A stretch of 64,000 nucleotides of DNA from Alginatibacterium sediminis (lineage in GTDB: Bacteria; Pseudomonadota; Gammaproteobacteria; Enterobacterales; Celerinatantimonadaceae): positions 248,001 to 312,000 of the forward strand of contig NZ_RAQO01000008.1 of the NCBI RefSeq assembly GCF_003610775.1, given 5' to 3'. The notes below the pieces were generated by a model. The model was not told the origin of the DNA. It made no database searches and was given only the letters and a program-made list of their open reading frames with translations. How positions within the stretch are numbered: the first letter of the stretch is position 1; each line of letters starts with the position of its first letter. Of this stretch, positions 16,391-27,000 are shown in pieces. A program made the translations under genes and the position numbers.

Positions 16391-16804
16391 CTATGGCCGG
16401 TTACGTTTTAACCAAACCATCCACAATAAGGGCACTAAACATAAGCTAGTTGTGAGCATATCTAGATAGCTGTGGTAGTGCATAAATTTCATTAACTGTA
16501 AGTAGGCTAACAAACCCAAAACTACAGGTATTGTCCATTTAACTCGGTAGGTGATGTGATGCGCGCAAAAGGCCAACGCGATTGCGGTGTGGGTGCTGTA
16601 ATCCAAATTTAGCGCGGGCCAAATACCTAACCAAGCATCGAGCAACATAAGCGCATAAACCAATACTAGTGACAAAGCCAAGGCGCGAATATCCAGCCGA
16701 ATAGGCTGGCCCTTAGCGCGTTGTCGGTAGAAAATCCATAGGCTGATCGCAACCAAAACTGGCGTGTAACAATCGGCGAGAAACGCCCCTACTTCGTATG
16801 TCAT
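16391..16804 (-). CDS. Small multispanning membrane protein of unknown function
   Basis: A 137-residue hydrophobic protein with about four membrane segments: LADCYTPVLVAISLWIFY, IRALALSLVLVYALMLLD, the DYSTHTAIALAFCAHHITYR region, and VVLGLLAYLQLM with LTTSLCLVPLLWMVWL. The D-Y-S-T-H-T-A motif and the following His pair recall the S-x-H-T region of PAP2-type membrane phosphatases, but the other phosphatase motifs are missing, so I do not assign a function. It lies downstream of folE in the same direction with a 150-bp gap. Confidence 0.65.
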   Translation of the reverse strand: MTYEVGAFLADCYTPVLVAISLWIFYRQRAKGQPIRLDIRALALSLVLVYALMLLDAWLGIWPALNLDYSTHTAIALAFCAHHITYRVKWTIPVVLGLLAYLQLMKFMHYHSYLDMLTTSLCLVPLLWMVWLKRNRP

Positions 16805-16954
16805 TACTCAATTCCAAGCAAATTAGCTGGCTATTTTACAGGCTAAAAACGTCAAAAAACATCGTCAATAGCAGAGCTAAATATTGCTTCCTCGGGCTTA
16901 ATATGACAGCAACCTAAGCATGCAAAGGCAAGCTTGGCAACTAAGTCCAACGAA

Positions 16955-17596
16955 CTAATCCAAAAACTCGCGTCGGGCGATGGGATCCATTTTAAATTGA
17001 CCACCATAGGCACTCGTTGTGGTACTGGAATTACTATCCATGACACCACGAGATTTTACGCAGTAATGAGTCGCTTGGATCTGTACAGCAACGTCGTCGG
17101 TACCAAGCAAAGTTTGCAAGGCCACCAGCACTTGGCGATTAAGTCGTTCTTGCACTTGAGGGCGCTGAGCAAAAAATCGCACAATGCGGTTAATTTTGGA
17201 TAAGCCTATCACTTTATCATTAGGGATATAGGCCACTCGAGCGCTACCATCAATGGTGATAAAGTGGTGTTCGCAGGTGCTGATCACGTCGATGTCTTTA
17301 ATTTTAACCATCTCATCAACTTGCATTTTATTGTCGATCAGCGAAATTTTAGGGAAATGGGCATAATCTAGTCCGGAAAACACCTCATCAATATACATTT
17401 TGGCGATGCGTTGTGGTGTTTGCTCTAAACTGTCATCGCTTAGGTCCAATCCCAAGGTGCTAATCACTTGGCGCATTAACCCTTCGATGGTTTCTTTTTT
17501 CTGCTCCGTGCTAAGACCGTTGGCACGCATGGGCGTTTCTAGACCTTGAGCGAGCAAGGCTTGCTGTACCGCTGTTGCATGTTCAGAAATCTGCAT
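16955..17596 (-). CDS. folE: GTP cyclohydrolase I
   Basis: A 213-residue enzyme that turns GTP into dihydroneopterin triphosphate, the first step of folate and pterin synthesis. The zinc and active-site region is [20 protein letters not shown], followed by [20 protein letters not shown] and TQHYC-like [13 protein letters not shown]. The start is the ATG at 17596, with AAGGGA six bases before it; an earlier TTG at 17602 is less likely. It is divergent from a folM-type reductase gene, which fits a shared pterin function. Confidence 0.96.
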   Translation of the reverse strand: MQISEHATAVQQALLAQGLETPMRANGLSTEQKKETIEGLMRQVISTLGLDLSDDSLEQTPQRIAKMYIDEVFSGLDYAHFPKISLIDNKMQVDEMVKIKDIDVISTCEHHFITIDGSARVAYIPNDKVIGLSKINRIVRFFAQRPQVQERLNRQVLVALQTLLGTDDVAVQIQATHYCVKSRGVMDSNSSTTTSAYGGQFKMDPIARREFLD

Positions 17597-17819
17597 GTTC
17601 AATCCCTTAACTCGGTTATCTTCAAAAAAATCGGGGTACTTAAAAAGCTACGATTAAATAGTGATACGCTAGCGATGCAATTAAGGATCAGTGTAGCAGC
17701 TTGGGCTATTTTCTTCGCTTTATTGCGCTAGATCAAGTTATGCTACGTATACAATTACGAACTATAGCTACTATTTTTCCAAACTACTCGGTAAGCATCT
17801 ATATTTTAAGGATTTTTAA

Positions 17820-18539
17820 GTGATTAGCGATTCCGACAAACCTAAAGTATTAATTACCGGTGCGGCCAAGCGAATTGGCTTAGCACTAGCGCAAGCCTTA
17901 ATGCCAGATTATCAAATTTTGATTAGCTACCGCGACCCAAATACCAATGTAGATGCGCTTCGAGCACAAGGGATTCAGTGTTATCAAGTCGACTTCAATG
18001 ACGATGAGGCTATCGCTCAATTTAGCCAAACTATTCAAAGCGAACATGAAACCCTGCGCGCGATTATTCACAATGCGTCTAGTTGGCAATCGGAAAGCCT
18101 TGAACCTAATAAAGCCGCACTCATTGCGCAAATGATGCAGGTACATGTAAGCGCGCCTTATCAAATCAACTTTGCCCTTCAATCACTGCTTAATCACAGC
18201 GATACAGCGGGAGATATCATCCATATCACTGATTATGTTGCACAGCACGGTAGTCACAAACACATTGCCTACGCTGCCAGCAAAGCAGCACTTGCCAATT
18301 TAAGCCAATCTTTTGCTATGCAATTTGCGCCGAATATTAAGGTCAATAGCATCGCGCCAGCACTGATTCGGTTTAACCCACGTGAAGACCAAGCCACCCG
18401 AGAGAAAAATCTAAATAAAACCTTGATGCAAATTGAGCCAGGGGAGCAAGAGATAATAAAAGCCGTTGAATACTTACTCAACAGCTCTTATGTAACCGGC
18501 ACCACCATCAATGTTGACGGTGGACGCCATTTAGTTTGA
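17820..18539 (+). CDS. folM: FolM-like pteridine / dihydromonapterin reductase (SDR family)
   Basis: A 239-residue NADPH-dependent SDR. The N-terminal TGAAKRIGLALAQAL has the T-G-x3-R-x-G nucleotide motif of pteridine reductases. Further blocks are IIHNASSWQSE, the active YAASKAALANLSQSFAM and the final YVTGTTINVDGGRHLV. It should reduce dihydromonapterin or dihydrofolate. It starts with GTG after AAGGA at about seven bases. The divergent folE supports the pterin role, since E. coli FolM acts in tetrahydromonapterin formation. Confidence 0.88.
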   Translation: MISDSDKPKVLITGAAKRIGLALAQALMPDYQILISYRDPNTNVDALRAQGIQCYQVDFNDDEAIAQFSQTIQSEHETLRAIIHNASSWQSESLEPNKAALIAQMMQVHVSAPYQINFALQSLLNHSDTAGDIIHITDYVAQHGSHKHIAYAASKAALANLSQSFAMQFAPNIKVNSIAPALIRFNPREDQATREKNLNKTLMQIEPGEQEIIKAVEYLLNSSYVTGTTINVDGGRHLV

Positions 18540-18548
18540 TGGGGGCGG

Positions 18549-19940
18549 TTAAAATATTAAGTGCGCTAATCCAGCAATAATAGGCAAGCTGACTAGCGTA
18601 CGTAGCAGAAAGATCACGAAAAGCTCCCAAAGTTTAACTGGGATTTTAGAGCCCATCATCAAAGCCCCCACTTCTGACATGTAAATCAATTGTGTTACAG
18701 ACACCGCGGCAATCACAAATCTAGTCAGCTCGCTTTCAATACTGCCGGCCAGAATTGAAGGAATAAACATATCGGCAAAGCCGACCACAAAAGTTCGCGA
18801 GGCGGCTTCGGCTTCGGGAATTTGCAGCAGCTCAAGCAAAGGAATAAATGGCAAGCCTAAGTAGTCAAATATAGGAGTGTTGTAAGCGACCAGCAAGGCG
18901 GCTGTTCCAACCCCCATAACTACAGGCAGCACCCCAAAAACCATGTCAACGGCGTTACGCACGCCTTCTTTGGCCAAACTAACAGCACCGGGCGCCTTTT
19001 GGGCTTGGCTAAGCGCATTGAACTTAGCCCAACGCATCAAATACTTAAATTCTGGGATATGTTCATCATCGGCTTGGCGAGAACTGCCATCGATAAATTT
19101 GTCAGCTCGATTACGTAGCGGGAATAAACGCGGCACGATCAGCGCACAAACGAAGCCGGCAATACACACACATAAATAGAACCAGCCAAACATGTGTTCC
19201 AGACCTACTTGAGCGATTACAACCAGAGAAAAAGTAATCGAAACCGCAGAAAACGTGGTTCCAATCACCACCGCTTCGCGCTCGGTGTAATGTTTGTCTT
19301 CGTACTGCCGACTAGTAAGCAAAATACCAACACTGCCGTCGCCTAACCAAGAGGCCATACTATCAATAGCACTGCGACCCGGTAAGTTAAATAAAGGCCG
19401 CATAATTTTGGTCAGCAAGGTACCGATGAACTCTAATAGTCCGTAATTGAGTAACAATGGGAGCACCAAACCGGCAAAAATAAACACCGCAAATAGCGTT
19501 GGTAGCAAGTCAAACAAGATAAAGTGCCCAACGTCGGCGTTATATATTGCCTCAGGACCGACTTCAAAAAAACTTAGAATGGCAAACGTAGCTCCAAATA
19601 AACGAACCGCTAACCAAGCTGGTGAAGTCTTGAATAAAGCTACGACAAATGGCGAATGCTTTGCCCATGTTGGCTTGCCCAAACTGACATAAAGAGACAT
19701 CACTGCCGTGATAACCGTGATCAAAACAATCATCGGAACCAAACTTGTCCCTAACAATTCAACGATAAAGCCTGCAATAACAGCCGCAGGTATGGTCATT
19801 CCGTCTTCTATGGGTAGTGGCAAAATAAATAAAATTGCCCCAAGCAAAGATGGCAACAAAAACTTCAACACATTGCTTAAGGTATAAAGCTCTGATTTTA
19901 TTGGAGGCTCTTTGCTTTCGAAGTCGATATCTGATTGCAC
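18549..19940 (-). CDS. YjiH-family membrane protein (nucleoside-recognition / gate domain)
   Basis: A 463-residue inner-membrane protein with about ten to eleven spans. YjiH-type blocks include LPSLLGAILFILPLPIEDGM near the start, the Gate motif NLPGRSAIDSMASWLGDGSV and GILLTSRQYEDKHYTEREAV, and a late VGFADMFIPSILAGSIESEL. The first codon is GTG at 19940, with a weak AAGAGA upstream. The Gate domain is shared with nucleoside transporters and spore-maturation proteins; the substrate of YjiH members is not established. It converges on folM with only 9 bp between stops. Confidence 0.87.
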   Translation of the reverse strand: MQSDIDFESKEPPIKSELYTLSNVLKFLLPSLLGAILFILPLPIEDGMTIPAAVIAGFIVELLGTSLVPMIVLITVITAVMSLYVSLGKPTWAKHSPFVVALFKTSPAWLAVRLFGATFAILSFFEVGPEAIYNADVGHFILFDLLPTLFAVFIFAGLVLPLLLNYGLLEFIGTLLTKIMRPLFNLPGRSAIDSMASWLGDGSVGILLTSRQYEDKHYTEREAVVIGTTFSAVSITFSLVVIAQVGLEHMFGWFYLCVCIAGFVCALIVPRLFPLRNRADKFIDGSSRQADDEHIPEFKYLMRWAKFNALSQAQKAPGAVSLAKEGVRNAVDMVFGVLPVVMGVGTAALLVAYNTPIFDYLGLPFIPLLELLQIPEAEAASRTFVVGFADMFIPSILAGSIESELTRFVIAAVSVTQLIYMSEVGALMMGSKIPVKLWELFVIFLLRTLVSLPIIAGLAHLIF

Positions 19941-20361
19941 GCTGTTGTCTCTTTGATAGTTTGGTTAACGCCACTTTGCAACTACATTCACTAATGACGC
20001 ATAATAATTCCGTGAAATATACTGGTTACGATGGAAAAATCAACCATAAAATATCGCCATTGAGAGATAAACATGAGAATAGAAATATTCAACAAGCTGT
20101 TAAGGGCCGTCATGAGACGATTGTAGGTATTTAGCAGCGCTTAAAACCTGTTAACTAAATACAGAATGCATAACTAGTCAGTTTAAAACTTAGATAAGCG
20201 ACTCAGTTTTAGTCTCGATGTCAGATATCATCGTTTTCATAACATTACAGCACTCAATCTAACGCTGAATATCTATATTTTTCTCAAATTGAGTTAAACT
20301 AGAATGAATAGAAACAGTGACTTGTGTCTTGCCAAGACCATTTTGTTTAATCAAGGAGTTA
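19941..20361. other. Intergenic region between YjiH and the PilZ gene
   Basis: About 420 bases holding the two divergent promoters. An ATG frame of 46 codons at 19994-20134 lacks a ribosome site and looks fortuitous. TAGAAT at 20300-20305 could be the -10 box of the PilZ gene, though the -35 region is weak. AAGGAG lies just before the PilZ start. Nothing else is recognised. Confidence 0.45.
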
Positions 20362-20730
20362 ATGATGGACGAGCGCCGCAACTTTTTACGCATCATTTTT
20401 GAGCGTCCAGCTCAGATTCGACATGGCAACACCACCTGGACGACAAGCCTACATGATCTATCCTTGCGAGGAGCTCTTGTTAACGAGCCCAACGATTGGG
20501 ATTCAGAGCTCAAGTTAGTGACATTGAGCTTTTTACTCGATGAAGACAGTGAGCAACCTCTTAACATTGTGATGGACACTAAGGTCAAACACCAACGCGA
20601 CGGCTTGCTAGGTTTGGAGTGCCATCATATTGATATCGAAAGCATTACCGAACTTAAACGACTGATCGAACTAAATTTGGGGAATGATGATTTACTGCAT
20701 CGCGAACTTGAACAATTAGTGGGTAATTGA
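20362..20730 (+). CDS. Small PilZ-domain protein (c-di-GMP receptor candidate)
   Basis: A 122-residue single-domain protein. The c-di-GMP binding motifs are both present: RRNFLR at residues 4-9 (RxxxR) and DLSLRGALV (D/NxSxxG) about 30 residues later. Two adjacent ATG codons (20362 and 20365) follow AAGGAG; the second has the better spacing of six bases from GGAG. The gene lies 290 bp upstream of a giant adhesin in the same direction, which invites a regulatory link, but an inverted repeat separates them. Confidence 0.9.
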   Translation: MMDERRNFLRIIFERPAQIRHGNTTWTTSLHDLSLRGALVNEPNDWDSELKLVTLSFLLDEDSEQPLNIVMDTKVKHQRDGLLGLECHHIDIESITELKRLIELNLGNDDLLHRELEQLVGN

Positions 20731-20757
20731 GCGCTGATCCCTAGCGATATATCACAG

Positions 20758-20791
20758 CTAGAATAGTTCCTTCATTCCTCGGCTATTCTAG
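20758..20791. terminator. Inverted repeat after the PilZ gene
   Basis: CTAGAATAG (20758-20766) and CTATTCTAG (20783-20791) form a perfect 9-bp stem with a 16-base loop, 27 bp after the PilZ stop. It may end the PilZ transcript, though no U-tract follows. A TGATCC (20735-20740) plus TAGAAT (20759-20764) pair overlaps it and is probably chance. Confidence 0.45.
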
Positions 20792-21019
20792 TTATCAAGA
20801 TTTCGTGCAATTTTTCAGAAACCTGCTTTAATAATCACAAAGTCTTAACATGTAACCCACGAAACCTGTCGAATTTATTTACAGTTGTTTGACGTTTATT
20901 TTTGGCAATATTTTTTTATTATAATAAAACAAAGACTTACCATGTTGGCCTGAAAAATGCGTTAGTCTTCGGATAACAATGCTATCCAACCTGGATGCAA
21001 ACAATTTGCGAGAACTCTC
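20792..21019 (+). promoter_or_regulatory. Promoter and leader region of the giant adhesin gene
   Basis: A very AT-rich stretch carries TATAAT at 20920-20925. The nearest -35-like boxes (TTGGCA at 20902, TTGACG at 20889) are badly spaced, so activation by another factor is likely. The leader includes GGATA-ACAATGC-TATCC (about 20972-20988). No c-di-GMP riboswitch consensus was found. The start has only a weak GAGA site six bases upstream. Confidence 0.4.
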
Positions 21020-24000
21020 ATGGATAGAGACACTCTCTTGAGAAAGACCTATACAGGGTCTTTTTTTGCGTTAACGATGTTTATGGCGTTATTTGAAAGC
21101 ACACCGGTCTACGCAAATACTCCCGCAATTGTTATTGATGGCCGCACCCAAACTCAGCTCAGTATTAATGGCCAAGTTACCGACATCACAACCTCTACAG
21201 TTAAAGGCAACAGCGCCTATAACTCCTTCTCCAAATTTAATGTTGAAACCGCAAACACTGTTAATCTTCACGTACCTCAACAAAGCCAAAACCTAATCAA
21301 TGTCGTTCGTGACCAACGTAGTCAAATTGATGGCACCTTAAACGCTTATAAAAGTGGCAAAATTGGGGGCAATGTTTACTTCTTTAACCCCAATGGCGTT
21401 GTCGTTGGCGAACAAGGCCAGATTAATGTAGGCAGTTTAACCATCGCCAGCCCAACAACAGCTTATGTTGACGACTTAATCGATGGCGCCGGCAATATTA
21501 GTGACTCCCATGCTCAACAAGCGCTTGATGGCACATACCCCATTTCAGAAAGTGGTTTGATTCGCGTTAAAGGCAAAATTAACGCTATTGATAATGTCCA
21601 AATCAATGGACAAAGTGTAGTGGTAAATACCAATGGTTCGATTAATGTTGGACCAAGCTCAGCCATCAACTTTGCCGATATCGTTAATGTAGAAGGCCAG
21701 GTTGACGCCTTAGCCAGCAGCCGTACTATATCGATCAACGCCCAAGGTAATGTAGTGATCGGCGGCACTCTTGATAACAGTGGCAGTAGCGACGTTAATG
21801 GCGGCGACATAAATATTGCAGCCAAGCAAGATATCCAAGTTATTTCCGGTGCCAAGATCAAAACTGACGGCATAGGCGACAACTCGAATGCGGGCGAAGT
21901 ACTGGTATTTGCCCAAAACGATGCACTCTTTGAACAAGGCGCGACTATTTCAGCTAAAGGTGGCGACGTCTCTGGTGATGGTGGTGCAATTGAGTTTTCA
22001 GCTAAAAAAGTGGTTCGCCTAGAGGGTGGGCAGTTTGAAGCTCAAGCTAGCAATGGTAGCGCGGGTTCGGTATTAATTGATCCTGATGACATTGAAATCG
22101 TTGGAAGCGATCAATACACGAATGGGGTTGAATACACTCTAATCGCGAATGATAGCATCACAATTGGCGAAAATATTACCATTTCAACTCGTTCCGTGGC
22201 TGTTGGTGACGACCATGAAAGCGACGTTTCTGTAGCTAACTCTGGCGATATTGAACTAAGAGCCGAACACATAAGGCTAGAAGCCGGTAGCAAATTATTG
22301 GCCCATGCAAGCGCTGGCTTTACCGGTGGCAATATACTCATCCGCGCCTCAGAAGTTGACGCCATAGGTGCGCAGCGCAATGCCAGCGCTAGTATTGTGG
22401 CGACCGATAGCAAACTAACCGGTCGTAATATTACCCTGCAAGCCTTTGCAGAAACCTCGGCAATTTTAAGTTTACTTGAAAACGATCCTCTGTTGGACGC
22501 GGCAAGTATTCAGACCTATATCGATGGCGAGTTAGACGACCCCATTGATGGTATTGCCGGCCGGTATTTTCAGTTAAATTCTCGCGCAACCGCTAGTACT
22601 CTAATTTCTGGCAGCCAAATACTGGCTGATGGAGATTTGAGTATCGAATCTAAAGCTGGCGCGCGAACAGGTTTTAAGAAAACTGCAAATGCGTCAACTG
22701 TCATAGAAAACAGCACTCTTGAAGGACAAGATGTCGAGGTATTATCATCGTCAGCAACCTCTTTAGTCTTCCCTATCTTGGGAACCTTAACTAAATTCGC
22801 AGACCAAAGCTGGTTACCTGATCCGGAAAGCAGCCTCACAGAAACCCTCGATGAAGAATTTTTTGACCATACCCAAACTACAATTGTCGGTCTTTCTGAG
22901 TCGAATGCACGTACCGTCATCAGTGGTTTTAGCAGCATTACTGCATTCGGGGCTATGAACATTGCCAGTGATGCGGAGTCAGTGGTTAAACCTAATTTCA
23001 ATAGCCCTTTCTTGTTTTCTGCTGCATGGGGTGAATCTAAAGCTGAAGCCTTCACAAGTGTATTAGATACAACTACTTTGAACGCTGCTAACGCGCTTAA
23101 AATAAGTGCCAATACTAAAGCAGAAAGCGAAGTGATTGCCGGGCTAAACTCTACCAACATCCCTTTAGCTGCAACTTTTGTTTATGCGAATACGGTCGCC
23201 AATAGCCGAGCTGAAGTTGGCGGGTCAACCAAATTGGAGGCCGAATCAGTCTCGCTCAGCTCTGAAACTGAAATGAAAACCGACGTCTCTGCAATAACTA
23301 AGAATAACGGCGGAAGTGGTGCAGGGTTCAGTGTTGCGTATAGCGAAGTCGAATCAAACTCTTATGCTTCTCTAGCTGGCACCGTGCAAGCAAAAACTGG
23401 AGATGTATTGGTACACGCTTCTACCGAAGTTATAGAAGCTAACGCAGCTGATGCTGCCAGCCTAGGCGATCCTAAAAAGTTCGCGGACAAAATTGTTAAC
23501 TTTAAAGATGGCATTAAACAAAACGTTACCAATAAACTTCTATCTAGTTTAACGCCACTAAGCCCAAGCTTATCAGACTCAATTAGTAACTTTATGTTTC
23601 CAGGGATTAAGGATGGCAGCTTGAATGTTGGCGGCGCAGTATCGTGGACCGATGCTAGCCATACAGCAAATGCCTTGATCGCCGATAACGCTCAAATTCT
23701 CAGCGCTAACAATATTAATGTCGAAGCAAGTATTAGCGACCACATCACCAATAGTGCGGGAGCTAAAACCAACTCTAAAGGTACTTCACTTGGAGGCTCA
23801 GCAGCGATAGGAAACTACAACAGTCTGGCAAATGCATATATCGGGAAGTCTGCGGTAATTGATGCGACCGGTAATGTCGACGTTAATGCGAAAACACTAA
23901 TCCCCTATCCTTGGGAAATCGATTGGGACAATGCCGAACAAGTTCTCGATTTTCTTCGAGGTGGCATTTTAAATATGTTCCTTACTAGCTACTCGATTAA

Positions 24001-27000
24001 TTCGGCTTCAGGTAAATCAGGACTTGGTTTGGCTTTAGGCTTAAACATACTCGAACTTGAGAACTCTGCCCATGCCTATATTGATGATGGAGCTCAAGTC
24101 CAAGCCAATAATGTTTCAGTATTAGCAGAGAACGAAGTCAATGTAATTGCAGCCACTGGCATACTAAGTAAAAAATTCTTTGGAACAAGCGGCGGTAAAG
24201 CAGCTTTAGGTGGCTCGGCTGACTTGATCACTATGACCACCAATTCGTCAGCGACCATCCGCGGCAATGCCTCAGTAACGACTGTTGAAGACGTCAGCGT
24301 GAATGCTAAAGACACCCAACGTTTGGTGTCAGTGACTGAAGCGGGCGGAAAGTCCGATGGCTACGGGATTCAAGGTGCTGTTTCAATCAACAATATAACA
24401 AATACCAGCTTAGCAGCTGTTGATGAACAAGCGATTATCGCCGCCAAAAATTTAATCATTGACGCGAACGCCGATCTTAATGTTATCTCCGTTGCTGGCG
24501 GAGTGGTTGCGACTAAAGGCCCGGTTGGTATTGGTTTCTCGGTATCCATCAATAACGTGTTGTCTGATGTGCGCGCATTTTTGGGTGATTTTGACCCAGA
24601 TAATCAAAACCCCGGTTACGCAAAAGGATCGGTAAGCACTCAAAATGACGTTTCGATAACAGCTACTAACACCCTTTTACTTGGCTCTTACTCTGTAGCA
24701 GGGGCGATTGCAACTGAGAACAAAGCTCAAACAGACACACCAAGCAATGCCAGTTCAACCCAAAGCGGCGGTTCCAGTGCGCAAGGTGCTAGCAAATCGG
24801 GCAGTGGTAAGTTTGGTATTGGCGTCTCGGGAGATGTATCACTCAATGATTTGGATGCTACGACACTTGCTTATGTCGATGATGGCGCAACTATCGCAAC
24901 AGCAAACAATGTTGCTATCGAAGCCAACAGTATAAATGAAATAGAAGCCCTATCAGGTGCGGTTACAATTTCAACCCAAAGCTATGGCAATGGCATTGCC
25001 GGTTCTTACTCGCAAAATACGATAAGCGAGAATACCCAGGCGAGTATAGCCAATGCCAATGTTCAATCGTCGGGCATGCTGCGCGTAGCGGCCCAAACTT
25101 CGGGCACAATTGAATCACTGGCAGCCTCATTACAATCCAGTAAAGGTAAATTGGGGGCCGCAGGCTCGGTTGCCATCAATGATATTGATAATCAAACCTT
25201 AGCGTTTATGCGTCAAAGTACATCTGCTGCCAATTCTTTAGTGATACAAGCCTTAGACAACTCAATCATTCGTACTATCGCCGGTGCGCTATCCTATGGT
25301 GGTAAAGCTGGTATCGGTTTATCGTTCGCTTGGAATACCATTAGCAACAATGTGTTTTCATCAATTGAAGACTCGGCAGTTGTCGTAGCTGGTGATTTAG
25401 AGATTGCAGCTGAAAATGACAGCACAATTGAGTCCATAAGCGCAGCCATCGGTGCAAGTAAAGGTAAAATGGCAGCCGCAGGTTCGCTAACGATTAACAC
25501 CATCGACAACAATACTAGAGCTTGGAATAGCGGCCAGCTCAACAATAATGGTTTAGTTGCCGGAACCAACATCGATATTTCAGCGACAGACAGTTCTGAC
25601 ATCTTCGCGATAGTTGGTAGCGTTGGAGCCAGTACTTCCGGTGCTGGTGTTGGCGCAGCGTTTGCCTGGAATGAAATCAACAATCTGGTCGCCAGTGAAG
25701 TGTTGGGCAATGCCAAGCTGAACAGTTTAGCTGGTAATGTTCGACTTGATTCAAGTTCAAGCAGTACGGTCCAGTCCATTTCTGCCGGTGGCGGTTTGGC
25801 CAGCAAAGTGGGTGTTGCTGGGTCTGCTTCAATCGTACAGCTAAATACCGAGATTGCATCCCGGGTTGATCAAAGCTCAAGCATAAACGCTGATGGTAGC
25901 GTAGCCGTATTGGCTAAAGACCAGGTCGAAGTATTTTCTTTGGCAGGCAACGTAGCCCTTGCGGGCAAGGCAGCCATTGGTGTTTCAAACTCAACGCTTA
26001 TCACCAACAACCGCGTTGAAGCTCAGCTTGCCGGTGATGTTCAAGCCAACGCCAATCAAGCGGCTACAGATGTATATACAGGTAAATTCGATAGTAATGG
26101 CGATGCGATAACGCAAAGTGAGCAAGGCGTTATTGTGCAGGCCATTTCGTCTGAAGACATTCAAACTATCGCAGCCGGCGGCTCTGGCGCTGGTAAAGCA
26201 GGGATTGCGGGTTCTGCAACCGTAACCGAGCTTAACGAAACAACGGTGGCTAGCATTGGTAGCAACGCCAACATAAACAGCAATAACAATGCTGCTAATT
26301 CTGCCCAGAACGTCATCGTTCTCGCTAGTGACCAAAGCTCATTACTCGGTGTTGCGGGAGCGCTAGCTTTCGGCGGCAGCGCAGGTATTGGTGCTGGCGC
26401 TGACGTTGGAGTGATTGATAAAAAGACCCAAGCTCTTGTTTCTCAAAACGCTGAAATAAATGCCAACAGCAACATTATTGTTGAGGCCCTAGCGCAGCAA
26501 GAAATCACATCCGTGGCAGCATCCCTAGGATTGGGCGGCAGCGCTGGAATTGCCGGCTCAGCATCAGTCTACATTCTCGACGTACTCACCAGCGCGCTAA
26601 TTGGCAATAACAGTCAATTATTCAGCGACGGTAATATCTTAGTTAACGCCCAAAATGATAATGAACTCGATCTTATTGCGGGCAATGCAGGTGTTGGTGG
26701 AAGCGCAGGCGTTGGCGCATCGGCAGCTGTAGCCATAATCGACAAAACTACACAAGCTATCGTGGGCGATAATGTACAAATAACGGCCCTAGCTAATAGC
26801 GATGCAATCGCTGTTAATGACGGCAGCTTTAGCCAAAGTTTCGTGGCCGACTCCGACGATGAAGGCGAAATATCTGGACCGGGCACTAATAACGACGGTA
26901 GTGAAAACCAAGCGCTGGCTAGCCAGCGGGTTAGCACTCGAAATGTCGATACCCAGTTCAAGGGACTGGCAGTTATAGCCAGCAATAAAGACGATATTGA

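Noticed and set aside
16852-17049. Minus-strand 65-codon frame overlapping the end of folE.
   Set aside because: Most of it lies inside folE in another frame, and no ribosome site precedes it.
19994-20134. 46-codon frame beginning MTHNNSVKYT.
   Set aside because: No ribosome site or recognisable feature; it overlaps the likely promoter zone of the divergent YjiH gene.
20735-20764. TGATCC with an 18-base spacer and TAGAAT, resembling an ECF11 promoter.
   Set aside because: It overlaps the inverted repeat just after the PilZ stop and lies 260 bp from the adhesin start; a chance match is more likely.
20792-21019. c-di-GMP riboswitch in the adhesin leader.
   Set aside because: The conserved GEMM core sequences are absent; only simple hairpins are visible.
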